Shown here: positions 26,048 to 35,356 of the stretch, piece by piece | Layout: each line of letters starts with the position of its first letter | Position numbering within the stretch: position 1 is the first letter of the stretch | Assembly: GCF_001005725.1 (NCBI RefSeq) | Contig: NZ_LBIC01000009.1 | Location: forward strand, 186,001 to 250,000 | Reading direction: 5' to 3' | Source of the DNA: Sphingobium chungbukense | GTDB lineage: Bacteria; Pseudomonadota; Alphaproteobacteria; Sphingomonadales; Sphingomonadaceae | DNA: 64,000 nucleotides | The notes under the pieces: generated by a model | Database searches by the model: none | What the model was told of the DNA's origin: nothing | The model's input: only the letters and a program-made list of their open reading frames with translations | Translations under genes and position numbers: made by a program

Positions 26048-27341
26048 CCACCGCTTCCTCTCGCACTTCAAAGGCGGATATGACGGGCAGGAAGCGCACG
26101 AACAGCAGGAACAGCGTCAGGAACAGGCCGATCGTGCCTGCGAACAGACTCCAGTCCCAGAAGGTCGGGTGGAAGGTGCCGGTCGAGCTTTCCAGCCAGT
26201 CGCGATAGAGCGAACTGACCAGCAGCATGTAACGTTCCATCCACATGCCGATGGTGGCGCTGAGCCCGATGAGGAACAGGAGGATGGGCCGCACCCGCCA
26301 GCGCCGCCACCACAGCAGTTGCAACGGCACGAAGTTGAACAGGATCGCGCCCCAGTAACTCCACGCATAGGGGCCGACGAACCGGTCGAACAGCGTCTCG
26401 GCTTCCTTGCCCCCGGCATAAGCGGCGGTGAACATTTCGGCGGCATAGCCATAGGCCGTCATCATTCCCGTCGCCAGCAGCAGGCATCCCAGCATGTTGA
26501 GGTGGCGCAGCGTCACGAGAGTGTGAAGGCCCAGCATCCAGCGCAACCACACCGTCAGCATCGACACCACCGCAAAACCGGAAAAGGCCGCGCCCAGCAC
26601 GAAATAGGGAGGGAACACGGTCGATACCCAGCCCGGCACCGGCCCTGCGGCAAACAGCAGCGAAATCTCCGAATGGACCGATACGACCAGCGGCACCGCG
26701 ATGGCGGCGGTCAGGCGGTAGGCCTGTTGCCAGCGCGCCCAGTGCGTCGCCTGCCCCCGCCAGCCGAGCGCACCAAGGCCGAAAAAAATCTTCCACCGCA
26801 TCTTTCGCGCCCGGTCCCGCGCCGCCGCAAGGTCGGGAATGATGCCGATATACCAGAACAGCGTCGATACGATGAGGTAGGTGAGGACCGCGAAGAAGTC
26901 CCAGGTGAGAGGGCTCTTGAACTGCGGCCAGACATTCATCGTATTGAAATAGGGCGCCATCCAGTAAAAGAGCCAGGGGCGCCCGAGGTGAAGGATCGGG
27001 TAAAGGCCGGCGCAGGTAACCGCGAACAACGTCATCGCTTCGGCAAAGCGGTTGAGCGAATTGCGCCAGCCCTGCCCCATCAGCAGCAGCATGGCGGAAA
27101 TCAGCGTTCCGGCATGGCCGATGCCCAGCCACCAGATATAGTTGGCGATGGGAAAGCCCCAGCCGACCGGGATATTATTGCCCCAGATTCCCGGCCCATG
27201 GCCGAACAGCCAAGCCACCGACGCAAGGAACAGCCCCAGCAGCGATAGCGCGAAGCCGAAGCATATCCACCAGGCGCGCGGCGCGGGGAAGCGCGGCGGC
27301 AGGCGCAGGACGCGGTCGGCGGCGTTCAGCCGCGCGTTCAC
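26040..27341 (-). CDS. actC: Alternative complex III NrfD-like quinone-binding subunit ActC
   Basis: Ten-helix membrane subunit of the NrfD/PsrC family, the likely quinol oxidation site of the complex. 433 aa. Features are WGFPIANYIWWLGIGHAGTL, LFAVTCAGLYPILHLGRPW, the periplasmic loop with FNTMNVWPQFKSPLTWDFFA, and SVHSEISLLFAAGPVPGW. The start overlaps actB (ATGA) and the end overlaps actD by 8 nt. Confidence 0.93.
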   Translation of the reverse strand: MNARLNAADRVLRLPPRFPAPRAWWICFGFALSLLGLFLASVAWLFGHGPGIWGNNIPVGWGFPIANYIWWLGIGHAGTLISAMLLLMGQGWRNSLNRFAEAMTLFAVTCAGLYPILHLGRPWLFYWMAPYFNTMNVWPQFKSPLTWDFFAVLTYLIVSTLFWYIGIIPDLAAARDRARKMRWKIFFGLGALGWRGQATHWARWQQAYRLTAAIAVPLVVSVHSEISLLFAAGPVPGWVSTVFPPYFVLGAAFSGFAVVSMLTVWLRWMLGLHTLVTLRHLNMLGCLLLATGMMTAYGYAAEMFTAAYAGGKEAETLFDRFVGPYAWSYWGAILFNFVPLQLLWWRRWRVRPILLFLIGLSATIGMWMERYMLLVSSLYRDWLESSTGTFHPTFWDWSLFAGTIGLFLTLFLLFVRFLPVISAFEVREEAVDG

Positions 27342-30160
27342 GACTTCCCCTCCCCGCCCCTGATCCGCGCCTGATAGGTGGTGCGGGGCCGCGTGTTGGT
27401 TTCAGGCAGCAGGTCATAGTCGCGCCCGCTGGCCTTGCGGCGGCTAACTCCGCTCGTCGCGTCCGATATGTCGCCGAACATGATCGCCTGAGTCGGGCAG
27501 GCCGCCTGGCAGGCCGTCATCACCTCGCCCTCGCGGATCGCGCGATCTTCCTTCTTGGCGGTGATCCGGGCGGCGCTGATCCGCTGGATGCAATAGGTGC
27601 ATTTTTCCATCACGCCGCGCCCGCGCACGCTGACTTCGGGATTGCGAACCGCCCGCAGTTCCGGCGGGTCCTTGGCCGTCAGGTCGAACCAGTTGAAGCG
27701 CCGCACCTTGTAGGGGCAATAGGCCGAACAGGTGCGCGTACCGATGCAGCGGTTATAGACTTGCAGGTTAAGGCCTTCGGGGCTGTGCACAGCGGCGTTG
27801 ACCGGGCAGCCCATCTCGCAGGGCGCGTCCTCGCAATGCATGCAGGGGACGGGCTGAAAGGCTTGGCTTGGCTCGTCCGGCGATCCTTCATAATAGCGGT
27901 CGACGCGCAGCCAGTGCATTTCCCTGCCCTTGGCCACCTGCTCCCTGCCGACCATCGGGATGTTGTTTTCCGCCACGCAGGCGACGACGCAGGCATTGCA
28001 ACCGATGCAGAGGTCAAGGTCGATCGCCATCCCCCAGGCGGGGCTTGACTTCTGCGCGGAAAAGAAGTTCGCGCGTGGCGGCTCGGGCGGCAGGGCGTCG
28101 GCCAGCGTATCGACGAAGCGGATGAATTCGTCCCCCTCCATCGCGAAATGATGCTGGGTGGTGGCGACTTCTTCGCGCCCTTCGATCTTTTCGAGCCTTA
28201 CTTCTCCCCGCGCATTCACCAGCGGATAGGAGTCGAAGCCCACTTTCTGCGCCACCGGCCCTCCCCGCGACCGGCCATGGCCCAGATGCACCAACAGCGT
28301 GCGCCGCTCCTGCCCCGGCACGATCCAGACCGGCCCGGTGACGCTGCGGCTGCCGACCGACAGGCGCACAAGGTCGCCCGACGCGAGCTCTCTCTCCCGC
28401 GCCAGCGCCGGGCTGAGATGGATGGCATTGCCCCATGTGATCTTGGTCAGCGGCTTGGGCAATTCCTGAAGCCAGGGATTGCTGGCGAAGCGCCCGTCCC
28501 AGATCGTCGGGTCGGGGCGGATGAGCAGGGAAAGCCCCTCGCTCGGCAACTCCTGTACAGGCGGCGGCTCGGCACCGGGCGGCGAAGCGGCGGCAGGCTC
28601 GCCGCCGGCTATGATCCCGCTGACCAGCGCCCTGGTCCAGCCCTCCTCATCCAGCGCGTCGGCCCATGTTTCCCGCACGATGTCGCGGTCGGCCCGGTCG
28701 CCGCCCATCAGCGCTTCGAGCAGCGCATGGCGGGAGCGCACTTGCAGCCATGGCCGCACCAGCGGCTGCATCAGCACCGCCGATCCGTCCGCCGCGCGTC
28801 CGTCGCTCCAGCTTTCGAGCAGATGCGGCATGGGCAGGTGCCAGTGCGCCGCCGCCGCGCTCTCATCGGCATGCAGACCGGCGTGAATGCGCATCGGCAC
28901 GCGCGCGAGCAACGGCGCGAGGCTGGGCGCGCTGTAACAGGGGTTCACTTCGAGCAGGAAAACGCTCTGCACGTCGCCCGCGCGGATGTCCCCGGCCAGC
29001 GCCGCCATGTCCAGCGCCTGCTGCCTGGCGGCGGGCGCAGCGACGGTCCGGGTTACTTCCAGATTCCCCAGACGCTGGTCGATGGCGCGCGCCAGCGCAT
29101 GCAGCGCGGGCGGCTGCTCGCTTCCCGCCACGACCAGACCCCGCCCCGCGTTTCGCTTGAGCGCCGCTGCGGCTCGCTTGACCCAGTTCCGCTCGGTCGA
29201 CCCGAGCCGAAGCGGCGTTCCTGCCCGTACGCCCAGTTCCACCGCCAGCGCCTTCATGAGCGTTCCCATCCGTGCAGCGGCAGCGACCAGCCGTCCGGTC
29301 GCGGTGACGCCGGTAATCGTTGGGCTGGGTTCCGCGACGAACAGGGTAGCATCGCCCTCGCCGGCCTGGAACGCCCGCCGCCGCGCGCCCCAGCCGGTCG
29401 CGTGCCACAGCTGGCGCGGCCCCGGACCGAGCAGGTCGGCGTCGAAACTGATGATGGCATGCGCGCGGTCGAGACGCAGCCTTTCACCCGCGCCCGCATC
29501 GCTCACCGGCGCATGCACATGCCAGCACGCCTGGGGCCAGCGGTCCAGCATCGTCTCAATCTGGCGGCGCAGCGTCGGCGATCCGACCCGAGCCGTCAAC
29601 AGCCGGAACCCCTCACCTTGCCGGCCGTCCAGTTCTCCGCGCAGCGCGGCCAGCGCCGTCTCGAACCGCGCCCAGCTTGTCGGCTGCCCCCTGTGGAGCG
29701 GCGCCGTCGACCGGGCGGGGTCGTAGAGGTCAAGCAACGCCGCCTGGGTGAAGGCATCGGTGGCACCTCGGCTGGCGGGATGGTCGCCATTGCCCTCCAG
29801 CTTCACCGGACGCCCCTCACGCGTCTTGCCGATCACCGGCTGCGCCACGCCGTCCATCTCAACCGCCGTCGCATAGAAGCGGGCGACGCCCGGCTCTGCC
29901 CCCTCCGGCTGCTCGACGAAGGGCATCGCGTCCTGATCGGGCGCGCGTTCGCAGCCGTCGAGCCCGGCGAGGGCAAGGGCGCCGCCCAGGCATTTCAATA
30001 TGTCCCGCCGCCGCCAGTCGCCCGGGCCGCTGGCCAACGCGGGAAAGGCCGCGCTCATCCGCACCCGAAAATCGGGCTGATCGACCAACTCATCGAGCGC
30101 GCGCCAGAACCGCTTGCCGGTCAGCGATCGCAGCGCCGTCAAGTCCGGAGGACCGCTCAT
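27338..30160 (-). CDS. actB: Alternative complex III subunit ActB (molybdopterin-oxidoreductase-like plus Fe-S domain)
   Basis: Large periplasm-facing subunit of alternative complex III. The ATG at 30160 overlaps the actA stop (ATGA); longer starts run into actA. About residue 50 has the Tat-like WRRRDILKCLGGALALAG. A molybdopterin-oxidoreductase-like region follows; in known ActB proteins it no longer binds the cofactor. The C-terminal third is a four-cluster ferredoxin-like domain with CIGCNACVVACVAENN, CMHCEDAPCEMGCP, CIGTRTCSAYCPYKVRRF and CTYCIQRI. 940 aa, in the usual size range. These clusters carry electrons from the quinol site to the haems of ActA. Confidence 0.94.
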   Translation of the reverse strand: MSGPPDLTALRSLTGKRFWRALDELVDQPDFRVRMSAAFPALASGPGDWRRRDILKCLGGALALAGLDGCERAPDQDAMPFVEQPEGAEPGVARFYATAVEMDGVAQPVIGKTREGRPVKLEGNGDHPASRGATDAFTQAALLDLYDPARSTAPLHRGQPTSWARFETALAALRGELDGRQGEGFRLLTARVGSPTLRRQIETMLDRWPQACWHVHAPVSDAGAGERLRLDRAHAIISFDADLLGPGPRQLWHATGWGARRRAFQAGEGDATLFVAEPSPTITGVTATGRLVAAAARMGTLMKALAVELGVRAGTPLRLGSTERNWVKRAAAALKRNAGRGLVVAGSEQPPALHALARAIDQRLGNLEVTRTVAAPAARQQALDMAALAGDIRAGDVQSVFLLEVNPCYSAPSLAPLLARVPMRIHAGLHADESAAAAHWHLPMPHLLESWSDGRAADGSAVLMQPLVRPWLQVRSRHALLEALMGGDRADRDIVRETWADALDEEGWTRALVSGIIAGGEPAAASPPGAEPPPVQELPSEGLSLLIRPDPTIWDGRFASNPWLQELPKPLTKITWGNAIHLSPALARERELASGDLVRLSVGSRSVTGPVWIVPGQERRTLLVHLGHGRSRGGPVAQKVGFDSYPLVNARGEVRLEKIEGREEVATTQHHFAMEGDEFIRFVDTLADALPPEPPRANFFSAQKSSPAWGMAIDLDLCIGCNACVVACVAENNIPMVGREQVAKGREMHWLRVDRYYEGSPDEPSQAFQPVPCMHCEDAPCEMGCPVNAAVHSPEGLNLQVYNRCIGTRTCSAYCPYKVRRFNWFDLTAKDPPELRAVRNPEVSVRGRGVMEKCTYCIQRISAARITAKKEDRAIREGEVMTACQAACPTQAIMFGDISDATSGVSRRKASGRDYDLLPETNTRPRTTYQARIRGGEGKS

Positions 30161-30882
30161 CGGTGGCATATCCCGCAATTGTCGAGCGTCTTGGGATCGA
30201 TCCGATGCACGCGCATCACCTGCTCGCCATAGGCGCGCTTCTGCTTCTCGCTCCAGCCGAGCGGCTCCATCCGTGTCACCAGATCGGGCGGGCGCAGATG
30301 CGGCGCCGGATCGCGATGGCATTCCAGGCAGAATTGCATCTGGAACGGCTTGGCCCGCCAGGTGAGCGGCATCTGATCAACGCGGCCATGGCATTCCACG
30401 CAGGCAACCCCGCGATCGATGTGGATGCTGTGATTGAACTGAACATAGTCGGGCAGCTGGGCGACGCGCCGCCACCGGATTGGCTTGTCAGAGGCTAGGC
30501 TTTCCCGCACCGGCTCCAGCACCCCGGCGCCCGTCCACAGCTGGGAATGGCAGGTCATGCACGTGTGGGTCGGCGGTAGCCCGGCATTCTCGCTCGTCTC
30601 GACGCTCGCATGACAATAGCGGCAGTCGATGCCATCGTCCGCGACATGATGCTTGTGGCTGAAGGGAACAGGCTGGTCTTGCACCCACCCGGTCTGCGAT
30701 TGGTAGGAGGATCGGGCATAATCCCAGCCTCCCAGTGCGAGGATGAGCAAGCCCAGCGCCAGGGCCGCGACGCCAAGGCGTAACCATGTATCAGCCGCGG
30801 GCGGAAAAATCTGCGCTGCTCGCCCCCTTTGTTTCCGGTATGTTGCTACACGGTGAATGCGAACAGGGGCCTCGAGTTCCAT
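30157..30882 (-). CDS. actA: Alternative complex III pentahaem cytochrome c subunit ActA
   Basis: First gene of the 12-gene operon. The ATG at 30882 (MELEAPVRIHRV) is preferred to a TTG three codons earlier. One N-terminal membrane anchor (LGVAALALGLLILALGGW) precedes a periplasmic domain with five CxxCH haem sites in order: CRYCH, CMTCH, CVECH, CLECH and CGICH. SHKHHV and NHSIHIDRG give the distal histidines typical of ActA. About 241 aa. It passes electrons between ActB and ActE or external cytochromes. I found no obvious promoter match; the intergenic space to the divergent protease gene is 113 bp. Confidence 0.94.
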   Translation of the reverse strand: MELEAPVRIHRVATYRKQRGRAAQIFPPAADTWLRLGVAALALGLLILALGGWDYARSSYQSQTGWVQDQPVPFSHKHHVADDGIDCRYCHASVETSENAGLPPTHTCMTCHSQLWTGAGVLEPVRESLASDKPIRWRRVAQLPDYVQFNHSIHIDRGVACVECHGRVDQMPLTWRAKPFQMQFCLECHRDPAPHLRPPDLVTRMEPLGWSEKQKRAYGEQVMRVHRIDPKTLDNCGICHR

Positions 30883-30995
30883 GGACGCCAAACTCGATCA
30901 GTAAAATGGGCGACAACCCGTTCGGTCGATGCTTCGTCGTTCACTGAGGCACGCGGATTGGATCGAACCTCCAGCCCAGCGGTTCACCCAGCGTC

Positions 30996-31610
30996 ATGCC
31001 CGTGTCTATCAATCCTGAATGGCAGCAGATGGCATTCTATGCCTTGGCCGCTGCCGCCCTCCTGATCCTGCTCTTCAACATCCCCTATGTCGGGCGGCTG
31101 CTGCGAGCGCTGTTTTCCTTCAGCGTCCTGGCTTTCTGCCTGTTCCTGCTGCTCCAGCAGGCGCCGTTCGACCCCATATTAGCCCGCCTCGCTTCGCAAC
31201 TGGGCATCGATGGCCAGCAAGTGAGCGGTCAGGAGGTGCATGTCCGCATGTCGCCCGACGGCCACTTCTGGGCGCGGGCGACCATCAACGGCGTCGAACG
31301 AAGGTTGCTGATAGACAGCGGCGCGACCGTCACAACCCTTTCGGAAGGGACAGCCCGGCGGGCCTCTGTCGATCGTGGCAGCGGCCTGCTGCCCATCGTC
31401 ATGCGCACAGCAAATGGCGTGGTACCCGCCGAAACCGGGACGGTCGCCCGTATCGTGCTTGGGGGAATAGAAGCTCGCGGCCTCAAGGTCGCCATCTCGC
31501 CCGCCCTCGGCAACATCGATGTGCTGGGAATGAATTTCCTGTCGCAACTCGCGTCCTGGCGGGTCGAGGGACGCACCCTGATCATGGTGCCGAACGACGC
31601 CGCCGCCTGA
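30996..31610 (+). CDS. Membrane-anchored retropepsin-like aspartic protease (TIGR02281 type)
   Basis: Single-domain bacterial retropepsin. After a short N-terminus there are two hydrophobic helices (MAFYALAAAALLILLFNI and LFSFSVLAFCLFLLLQQA). A protease domain follows with catalytic motif RRLLIDSGATVTTLSEGTA; the second signature is VLGMNFLSQLASWRVEG. 204 aa. As in retroviral proteases, one domain has one catalytic Asp, so it should act as a dimer. Its substrate is unknown. It is divergent from actA. Confidence 0.88.
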   Translation: MPVSINPEWQQMAFYALAAAALLILLFNIPYVGRLLRALFSFSVLAFCLFLLLQQAPFDPILARLASQLGIDGQQVSGQEVHVRMSPDGHFWARATINGVERRLLIDSGATVTTLSEGTARRASVDRGSGLLPIVMRTANGVVPAETGTVARIVLGGIEARGLKVAISPALGNIDVLGMNFLSQLASWRVEGRTLIMVPNDAAA

Positions 31611-31625
31611 AACCGCCAACATGGT

Positions 31626-33620
31626 TCAGGCAAGCCGCCGCATGTGCCTGAACCGCGCATAGCGGTTCAGCAGATCATTGATCAGCTGATCCCCGCTGTA
31701 GCCGGTGACGTCGTGCGGGTGATCCTCCTCGGAGCTTTGCGCCATAGCCCGATAGTGGCGGCGCTCTGCCTCAGGTCGCCTGCGCGGCTCGGCGAACGCG
31801 AAGCTCGCAGCCCGAAAGGCGCGAGCGCGAACACCATAGCGAAATTCGCCCCGCTCCTCATGGGGCACGCGAAGTTCGACATGGGTTGCGTCCTGCACCA
31901 ATCTGGGCGTCAGGTCCGAATCGCGCATCTGCGCCGCGACCGCATTCAGCGCAGGGCAAGCGATGTCGATCAGGAAGGTCTCAATCTCCTTTTCCTCATG
32001 GTAGCGCGTGATGCTGGCGAGGCGTTGTTGCCAGTTTGGTCCTTCCACCAGGTAGGGCGCGGCTTGCGCGGCGGTGGACAAGTCGATCGCGGACCCCTCT
32101 TCTTCCATCTGCAACGCGCGCAATAGCCCATAGCAGATGACGATCATCACCGCCGCAAAGGGCAGCGCACTTGCGATAGCGGCCGTCTGCAAGGCTTCCA
32201 GCCCCCCTGCGACCAGCAGAACCGCCGCGACTACCCCAGCGCTCACCGCCCAGAAAATGCGTTGCCAGACCGGCGGATTTTCCTCCGCGCCCGAAGTGAT
32301 CATGTCGATCACCAGCGCCCCGGAATCGGCTGAGGTGACGAAGAAGGTAATGACGAGCAACGTCGCCAGGCCGGATGCAATGGTGGAGAAAGGCAAATGC
32401 TCCAATGTTTCGAACAAGGCGACCGGCATATTGTTGACGGCGGTTGCGGCAATGTCGGCGGTCCCCCGCAAATCCATGTCGATCGCTGTGTTGCCAAAGA
32501 CCGTCATCCACAGGAAAGTGAACAGCGGCGGCACTAGCAGCACGCCCGTCACGAATTGGCGGATCGTGCGCCCGCGCGAGATACGGGCGATGAACATGCC
32601 GACAAAGGGCGACCAGCTGATCCACCAGCCCCAATAGAAGAGCGTCCAGTTGCCGAACCATTCATTGGGTTCATAGGCATACATGCGGAAGGTGCGTTGC
32701 ACGAGGCTGCCGAGATAAGCCCCGACATTCTGGACATAAGCCTGGAGCAGGAAAACGGTTGAACCGGCGATGAGCACAAAGGCGAGCAATGTCACGGCGA
32801 GAATGATGTTGATTTCGGATAGCCGCTTGACGCCCTTGTCGAGACCCATGGCAGCAGAAAGGGTTGCCATGCCTGTGATCACGGCGATCAGGAGGATCTG
32901 GACCAGTGGCTCGGTCGGCAAGCCGAACAGGTGATTGAATCCCGCATTGACCTGAAGCACGCCGAAGCCAAGCGAAGTCGCCACGCCGAACATCGTGCCC
33001 AGCACCGCGAATATGTCGATCGCATGCCCGATCGGCCCGTGGATGCGCTGTCCGATCAGTGGAAACAGCGCGGAACGGATGGTGAGCGGCAGTCCGCGCC
33101 GGAACGCGAAATAGGCGAGCGCCAGACCGACGACGATGTAGATTGCCCAGGCGTGCAGACCCCAGTGGAAAAAGGTGAGCACCATCGCGTGACGCGCGGA
33201 CTCGATCGTGCTTCCCGCTCCAACAGGGGGACGCGCATAATGCTGGATCGGCTCGGCGACCCCGAAGAAGAGCAGTCCGATGCCCATGCCCGCGCTGAAC
33301 AGCATCGCGAACCAGGAAATATAGCTATAGTCCGGCTCGCTTTCGTCCGGCCCAAGCTTCACGTCGCCATAGCGGCTGAGCATCAGGAACAGGATGAAGA
33401 GCAAAAAGCCAGCAACGGCAACGACGTAGAACCAGCCGAAATCAACGGTGATCATTGTCTGCACGGAAGCGAATAACCGTGATGCCTGCTCGGTGAAAAG
33501 CGCGCCGAACAGGACGAAAGCGAGGATCAGCCCAGCGGAAATGAAGAAAACGGGCGGATTGACCTGGATCCATGGGCCAGTGCGGCTCTCCGGCGCGTGG
33601 GTCAGCCCCGTGTCATTCAT
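31626..33620 (-). CDS. betT: BCCT family transporter, BetT-like (choline/betaine uptake)
   Basis: Sodium- or proton-coupled importer of quaternary ammonium compounds such as choline, giving osmoprotection. 664 aa with twelve hydrophobic helices. Family motifs include SWFAMLFSAGMGIGLLFFGVAEP, FFHWGLHAWAIY, FYWGWWISWSPFVGMFIARISRGRT and ITFFVTSADSGALV. The long cytoplasmic C-terminus ends HDVTGYSGDQLINDLLNRY, resembling the osmosensing tail of BetT proteins. No betAB genes are nearby, so substrate remains open among choline and betaines. Confidence 0.9.
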   Translation of the reverse strand: MNDTGLTHAPESRTGPWIQVNPPVFFISAGLILAFVLFGALFTEQASRLFASVQTMITVDFGWFYVVAVAGFLLFILFLMLSRYGDVKLGPDESEPDYSYISWFAMLFSAGMGIGLLFFGVAEPIQHYARPPVGAGSTIESARHAMVLTFFHWGLHAWAIYIVVGLALAYFAFRRGLPLTIRSALFPLIGQRIHGPIGHAIDIFAVLGTMFGVATSLGFGVLQVNAGFNHLFGLPTEPLVQILLIAVITGMATLSAAMGLDKGVKRLSEINIILAVTLLAFVLIAGSTVFLLQAYVQNVGAYLGSLVQRTFRMYAYEPNEWFGNWTLFYWGWWISWSPFVGMFIARISRGRTIRQFVTGVLLVPPLFTFLWMTVFGNTAIDMDLRGTADIAATAVNNMPVALFETLEHLPFSTIASGLATLLVITFFVTSADSGALVIDMITSGAEENPPVWQRIFWAVSAGVVAAVLLVAGGLEALQTAAIASALPFAAVMIVICYGLLRALQMEEEGSAIDLSTAAQAAPYLVEGPNWQQRLASITRYHEEKEIETFLIDIACPALNAVAAQMRDSDLTPRLVQDATHVELRVPHEERGEFRYGVRARAFRAASFAFAEPRRRPEAERRHYRAMAQSSEEDHPHDVTGYSGDQLINDLLNRYARFRHMRRLA

Positions 33621-33658
33621 GGCAGCTAATCTCCTCCTGACGATGGGGGATCTCCAAG

Positions 33659-33683
33659 GGAACGAGAGACCGTCTGGGTGGTT
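33659..33683 (+). promoter_or_regulatory. EcfG-like promoter for the Na+/H+ antiporter
   Basis: GGAAC (33659-33663), N16, GGTT (33680-33683), with the antiporter start about 75 bp downstream. The -35 is perfect and the -10 is one base off CGTT. It begins 39 bp upstream of the divergent betT start. Confidence 0.42.
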
Positions 33684-33757
33684 GCCTCTTGTTTCCAGAA
33701 TTGCAAGGGCAAGGGCAACGGCGGAGCCAGGCCGCTCGACAACGAAGAGGAATCCCG

Positions 33758-34981
33758 GTGGCCAACATCGACCTGCTGGATTTCGGCATGTTGCTGGTCG
33801 TTGCGTCGCTGGTGGCGATGGTCTCGCGGCGGATAGGATTGCCCTATACGGCCGGGCTGGTGCTGGCAGGCATCAGCCTTGCCTTGCTGCCGTTCGGCGT
33901 TGACCTGCCGCTCTCGCGCGAGCTCATCTTCAACATCTTCCTTCCACCTCTCATCTTCGAGGCCGCCTTGCAGATGAACTGGCCCAGGTTCCGCCAGGAG
34001 ATGCCGCTCACTATCACGCTCGCTTTCCTGGGGGTGGCTATTTCCGCTGCCGTTGTTGCGGGCGGGCTGCACTGGCTGCTCGGCTGGAGCTGGATCGGCG
34101 CGGGGTTCGTGGGCGTGCTGATCGCTGCCACTGATCCCGTTTCGGTGATCGCCGCTTTCAAGGAGATGAAGGCGGAACCTAGGCTGGGCATGGTCGTCGA
34201 ATCCGAAAGCCTGCTGAACGACGGCGTCGCCGCCGTCGGCTTCGGCATCCTGATGGGGCTGACGCAGGGACAGGCTCTTACACCGATCGGTGTCCTTGCT
34301 TCTCTCTTGTGGACCGTGGTGGGCGGGATAGTGGCGGGCGCCGCCGTGGCCTTCATCGTGCTAAGGATCGCCGGCCGCACCCGCGATCATCTGGTGGAGA
34401 TCACACTGACCACTATCATCGCATGGGGCGGATTCCTCCTCGCCGAACGGATCGGCGCGTCCGGCGTGTTCGCGGCCCTCGCCGCGGGCGTGATCGTCGG
34501 CAATTTCGGGTGGCGCACGTCCATCTCGGAGGCAGGCAAGCCGCATGTGACCGGCTTCTGGGAATATGCGGCTTTCCTTGCCAACTCGGTGCTGTTCCTG
34601 CTGATCGGCAGCCATGAAGCGCATCAGCCCCTCACCCTCGTTTCCGGCGCGCTAGCGGTGCTGGTGCTGCTCACTCTGATCGGCCGCGCCGCCGCGGTCT
34701 ACCCGATCGCATTCCTGTTCTGCCGATCATCGCTCCGGCTGCCGGCCACTTACCAGCATGTCCTCGTCTGGGGCGGCTTGCGCGGAGCGGTCGGTCTGGC
34801 GCTCGCGCTGGCCGTACCGCCAAGCGTTCCCGAGCAGAGGGAAATCGTGGTCCTGACCTTCGGCGTCGTCGCCTTTTCCATCTTCGTGCAGGGCCTTACC
34901 ATGCCGCCGCTGCTGCGCCGCTGGAACCTAAGCAACGGTGCGCCAGGCGGATCGCGACGGAATAAGCGGCCAAAATCATAG
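33758..34981 (+). CDS. Cation:proton antiporter, CPA1/NhaP type
   Basis: Exchanges Na+ or K+ for H+ at the inner membrane. The GTG at 33758 follows GAAGAGG at proper spacing; the frame upstream is not membrane-like. About 407 aa with 11-12 helices. Hallmarks are NIFLPPLIFEAALQMNW, GVLIAATDPVSVIAAFKE with the ion-binding Asp, ESLLNDGVAAVGF and VLVWGGLRGAVGLALALAVP, all typical of CPA1. There is no long C-terminal cytoplasmic domain. Divergent from betT, consistent with joint roles in salt stress. Confidence 0.9.
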   Translation: MANIDLLDFGMLLVVASLVAMVSRRIGLPYTAGLVLAGISLALLPFGVDLPLSRELIFNIFLPPLIFEAALQMNWPRFRQEMPLTITLAFLGVAISAAVVAGGLHWLLGWSWIGAGFVGVLIAATDPVSVIAAFKEMKAEPRLGMVVESESLLNDGVAAVGFGILMGLTQGQALTPIGVLASLLWTVVGGIVAGAAVAFIVLRIAGRTRDHLVEITLTTIIAWGGFLLAERIGASGVFAALAAGVIVGNFGWRTSISEAGKPHVTGFWEYAAFLANSVLFLLIGSHEAHQPLTLVSGALAVLVLLTLIGRAAAVYPIAFLFCRSSLRLPATYQHVLVWGGLRGAVGLALALAVPPSVPEQREIVVLTFGVVAFSIFVQGLTMPPLLRRWNLSNGAPGGSRRNKRPKS

Positions 34982-35356
34982 GTACTCACTTCGTGGCATG
35001 ATCACGGCAAGCACTGCGGTTGTTCCCTTCGAACCAAAGCAGACAGGTCAGGGCGGACTGCCGCTCGCGATCGAGATCACCACAGATGGGATGGCCCTGA
35101 CGAATATCGGGCTTGGAGTTCCAGCTGAGAATGCCGGTCGATAACCGCGACCCGCGCGGCAAAAGCCGGCCGCCTCGCGGCGGCACGTCCGGAAAAGCGC
35201 TCCTTCTCTAAAAGCGCTCCTTCTCTAATGTGAAGGCGGGATATGGCTCTACGGCCAACGATCGCCCGCGCCAACGTCCGGATGAAGACCAGATTGGTCT
35301 GACAGAGGCTTCAAGCTATAGGGATTCGCTGTGTCGCGCTTAGGCAATTGCAATCC
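34982..35356. other. Intergenic stretch without a supported gene
   Basis: Short frames here (for example 34938-35144 plus and 35077-35274 minus) show no domain and have poor start contexts. The only clear structure is the 17-bp tandem duplication at 35193-35226. It lies beside a decayed gene and is probably eroded sequence. Confidence 0.5.
35193..35226. repeat. Perfect 17-bp tandem duplication
   Basis: AAAAGCGCTCCTTCTCT occurs twice head to tail with no spacer (35193-35209 and 35210-35226). It looks like a recent slippage or repair duplication next to a decayed gene. Confidence 0.9.

Noticed and set aside
28148-30232. 694-codon plus-strand open frame antisense to actB
   Set aside because: Same shadow composition; actB is firmly supported by its Fe-S motifs.
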